DNA of 34,234 nucleotides from NCBI GenBank assembly GCA_902589175.1, contig CACIRX010000010.1, positions 1-34,234 of the forward strand. Reading direction: 5' to 3'. The number at the start of each line of letters is the position of its first letter. The stretch's first letter is position 1. This stretch comes from an uncultured Pelagibacteraceae bacterium (GTDB lineage: Bacteria; Pseudomonadota; Alphaproteobacteria; Pelagibacterales; AG-422-B15). The notes under the pieces were generated by a model. The model did no database searches. It was given only the letters and a program-made list of their open reading frames with translations, and was not told where the DNA came from. Below, one piece after another: positions 32,196 through 34,234 of this stretch. Made by a program: the position numbers and the translations under genes.

Positions 32196-33217
32196 TGAAT
32201 TATCCATTTCTTGATTTTGATAAGCTTGAAAACTCATATTCCGAGTCGTTAGGGATACTGAATCAAAGCTTTAATAAAATTGTAGTAGTTGGTATAGGTG
32301 GTTCTTCTCAAGGATCAAAAGCAATTAATCATTTTTTAAATGAAAAACGTGTTCAATATGTTGATTATTTAAATTCTGTTAAGATTAATGAATTGTTAAA
32401 CAATACTCAACTAGATGACACTGGTTTCATTTTCGTATCAAAATCTGGACAAACATCAGAAACGTTAACCATCTTTGAATATATGATCAAAAAACTAGAT
32501 GGAAATATTGATTTTTCAAAAAATTTCTATTCGTTTACAGACAATGCGTCTTCTCCACTAAGAGACTTGTCTATACAAAAATCAATAAAAACTATTGAAC
32601 TAAGTAACGAAATTGGAGGCAGATTTTCAATTTTTAATAATAATAGCCTTATCCCCAGTTTTTACTTTAATAAAGATCTCTGCAATGAGTTTTTAAATGG
32701 AGGAAGAAAAGCATTAGAAGATAAAGACCAAATAAAGAATATGGCTGAGGAAGATTTTAAAAGAATAAAAAATGGAAAAAATATATTTGCTTATTTGATT
32801 TATGGTGATGAGCTTATTGAAATTGGTAATTGGCGAAAACAATTATATGCGGAGTCATTGGGTAAAAAGGCCAAAGGTGTTTTACCTGTAGTATCTGAAA
32901 TGCCAAAAGACCAGCACAGTCTTTTACAGTTATATCTAGATGGACCCAAAAATATTTTTTTTGAAATTATGGGTATGGAATACTCAAAAATAAATTTGAT
33001 TAATATCACACTTTCAAATCATCTTGATGCCATGAGTAAATCGTTATCAAAGATAAATGAAAATATTAATAAATATATTTTTAAAGATAAAGATATGAGT
33101 AAGATCGGCCATTTTTTTGGATCAGAAATGTTAAGGGTTATCTATCTTGCTAAATTATTGGAAGTTGACCCCTTTACTCAAGATGCAGTTGATATTCAAA
33201 AGGGTTATTTAAATTAA
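32192..33217 (+). CDS. pgi: Glucose-6-phosphate isomerase, short form
   Basis: 341 residues, far shorter than the usual 450-550. The SIS core is complete: VVGIGGSSQGSKAINHF, FVSKSGQTSET (sugar-phosphate loop), EIGGRFSIF with the catalytic glutamate region, WRKQLYAESLGKK, DQHSLLQLYLDGP with the ring-opening histidine region, and the C-terminal VDPFTQDAVDIQKG. What is missing is the N-terminal 50-140 residues before the first SIS domain. All active-site blocks are kept, so it is probably active and reduced, not broken. It interconverts glucose-6-phosphate and fructose-6-phosphate. It starts with ATGATG overlapping the previous stop and its last 9 bp overlap the convergent rsmD. Confidence 0.87.
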   Translation: MMNYPFLDFDKLENSYSESLGILNQSFNKIVVVGIGGSSQGSKAINHFLNEKRVQYVDYLNSVKINELLNNTQLDDTGFIFVSKSGQTSETLTIFEYMIKKLDGNIDFSKNFYSFTDNASSPLRDLSIQKSIKTIELSNEIGGRFSIFNNNSLIPSFYFNKDLCNEFLNGGRKALEDKDQIKNMAEEDFKRIKNGKNIFAYLIYGDELIEIGNWRKQLYAESLGKKAKGVLPVVSEMPKDQHSLLQLYLDGPKNIFFEIMGMEYSKINLINITLSNHLDAMSKSLSKINENINKYIFKDKDMSKIGHFFGSEMLRVIYLAKLLEVDPFTQDAVDIQKGYLN

Positions 33218-33778
33218 TTTAAAAAAACTAAATTTAGAATTACCTAATTCTTTTTCACGTAAAAGAATTATTTCTGAGAGTTCGATGTGTTTAGATTTTT
33301 TTTCTTCTTCTAAGATGATTATACTGTCTTTTTCTAATAAGTTTTTTTTGATAATATTTTTAACTGCTCTGAGTCCAAGATTTTTTCCATACGGTGGATC
33401 TATATAAGCAAGATTGAACTTTGTAGCTTCAGAATACTCTTCAAATGAACAAGCATTTTCAGATATAACAGCTATCTTTTCTAAATACCCCAGCTTGTTG
33501 GCGCTTTTATAAATTATATCTATCATTTGTTGATTGTTCTCTACCATGGTTGCGTGTTTAGCACCACGTGACAAAGCTTCAAAGCTAAATGAACCAGTGC
33601 CAGCGAAAAGATCAATTACTTTTGCTTCTTCAAGACTAAAGTTAATTTTTACCAATTCTTTTCCATGCGTTAAAAGATTAAAAATGGTTTCCCTATTTTT
33701 GTCTGAAAGTGGTCTTACATCTTTACTTTTAAAGCTAAATATTGAGTGACCTTTTCTTTCTCCGCTAATAATTCTCAT
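33209..33778 (-). CDS. rsmD: 16S rRNA (guanine(966)-N(2))-methyltransferase RsmD
   Basis: 189 residues, standard length. MRIISGERKGHSI with VRPLSDKNRETIFNLL at the N-terminus, the SAM-binding KVIDLFAGTGSFSFEALSRG and the catalytic AYIDPPYG (DPPY) are diagnostic. It methylates G966 of 16S rRNA in the small subunit. It lies 1 bp downstream of the partial pseudouridine synthase gene, forming an rRNA-modification pair, and its end overlaps pgi on the other strand by 9 bp. Confidence 0.95.
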   Translation of the reverse strand: MRIISGERKGHSIFSFKSKDVRPLSDKNRETIFNLLTHGKELVKINFSLEEAKVIDLFAGTGSFSFEALSRGAKHATMVENNQQMIDIIYKSANKLGYLEKIAVISENACSFEEYSEATKFNLAYIDPPYGKNLGLRAVKNIIKKNLLEKDSIIILEEEKKSKHIELSEIILLREKELGNSKFSFFKLI

Positions 33779-33779
33779 T

Positions 33780-34234
33780 TTAAGTAACTTTTTTTATTTC
33801 CCCTTTTTTCAAACTTCCAAGCTTAAATTCCCCATAAGTTATTCTAATTAATCTTGTGACTGTAATATTCAAAGAATCAAAAATATTTCTAATTTCTTTA
33901 TTTTTACCTTCAGTAAGTGTCATTTTTATCCATGAGTAAGTATTTGTTTTGCTAATGAACGATGCTTTTATAGGTTTATATTTAACTTTTTTATATGTAT
34001 AACCCCTTAATAAGGTATTAATAAATTTATTATCAATAAAGCCTTGTATTTTTACCTTATAAACCCTTTCAAAATTATTTTTGGGTAATTCCATCTTTCT
34101 TTTGAAGCTACCGCTGTTAGTCAATAGTAATAGCCCCTCTGAATTGTAATCAAGTCGTCCAATTGAAATTAAATTATGATTTTTTTTAGGTATATATTCA
34201 AAAATAGTTTTGCGATTTTTTGGATCTGATTTTG
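33780..34234 (-). CDS. RluB/RsuA-family rRNA pseudouridine synthase (C-terminal part, cut by window edge)
   Basis: About 151 residues, running off the right edge. The frame continues upstream of the TTG at 34124 without a stop, and there it reads ISIGRLDYNSEGLLLLTNSG, the motif that contains the catalytic aspartate of RsuA/RluB/RluE/RluF synthases. After it come LPKNNFERVYKVKIQG and WIKMTLTEGKNKEIRNIFDS, then the RLIRITYGEFKLGSLKKGE C-terminus. The N-terminal S4-like domain is outside the window. The enzyme isomerises a uridine in 23S or 16S rRNA. It is the gene ahead of rsmD, 1 bp apart. RluB is the most likely member in alphaproteobacteria, but the specificity cannot be read from this part. 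Confidence 0.88.
   Translation of the reverse strand, partial: KSDPKNRKTIFEYIPKKNHNLISIGRLDYNSEGLLLLTNSGSFKRKMELPKNNFERVYKVKIQGFIDNKFINTLLRGYTYKKVKYKPIKASFISKTNTYSWIKMTLTEGKNKEIRNIFDSLNITVTRLIRITYGEFKLGSLKKGEIKKVT

Noticed and set aside
32192..33217. pgi as a truncated pseudogene.
   Set aside because: All catalytic blocks are present in one frame, the start is coupled to the previous gene, and no remnants of the N-terminal part are upstream.

Overview
The window is a gene-dense, AT-rich stretch (roughly one third G+C by eye) with very short intergenic gaps, many 4-17 bp gene overlaps and no mobile elements. Gene order and families point to a streamlined marine alphaproteobacterium. The evidence is murA-DUF2948-hisD-infA-maf, ileS-lspA followed by a BamF-type lipoprotein, a TIGR01459-type HAD protein, short HisG with HisZ, and a tRNA-His with A73 and no G-1. 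It resembles the AEGEAN-169/HIMB59 or SAR11-like grade of genome; this placement is inference, not a database result. No stretch longer than 300 bases lacks a gene; the longest gap is 18978-19196.

Region 1 (1-5491) is a compact zinc-acquisition locus. A zur-autoregulated operon znuC-znuB-zur runs leftward and znuA-DUF1826 runs rightward from a shared promoter region containing a perfect 7-1-7 Zur-type palindrome. A second Zur-type palindrome lies in front of a leftward operon with a DUF2796/ZrgA-like histidine-rich periplasmic protein, a LolD/MacB-type ATPase and an FtsX-type permease (cut by the window edge). Together they look like a complete Zur regulon with two different zinc systems plus DUF1826.

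Region 2 (5493-11580) is catabolic and accessory: a beta-carbonic anhydrase behind a membrane-anchored DUF3604 (PHP-like) protein, then a rightward cassette of Rieske oxygenase, M20 amidohydrolase and a creatinase/ectoine-hydrolase-like M24 protein. The cassette may serve nitrogenous osmolyte breakdown.

Region 3 (11666-17497) is a rightward housekeeping run: two small basic proteins, dcd, murA, DUF2948, hisD, infA, maf, a conserved protein of unknown function and a Sel1-repeat secreted protein. tRNA-Phe and tRNA-His follow; the 3' end of a convergent MFS gene runs into tRNA-His.

Region 4 (17787-25364): the MFS gene, then hisS-hisZ-hisG, ending at a strong bidirectional terminator shared with convergent groES-groEL; an SDR oxidoreductase lies upstream of groES on the same strand.

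Region 5 (25429-34234): HAD-IIA, ribF, ileS, lspA, bamF-like, a short BacA/SbmA-like transporter and a short pgi, all rightward and nearly contiguous. They converge on rsmD and a partial rRNA pseudouridine synthase on the opposite strand.
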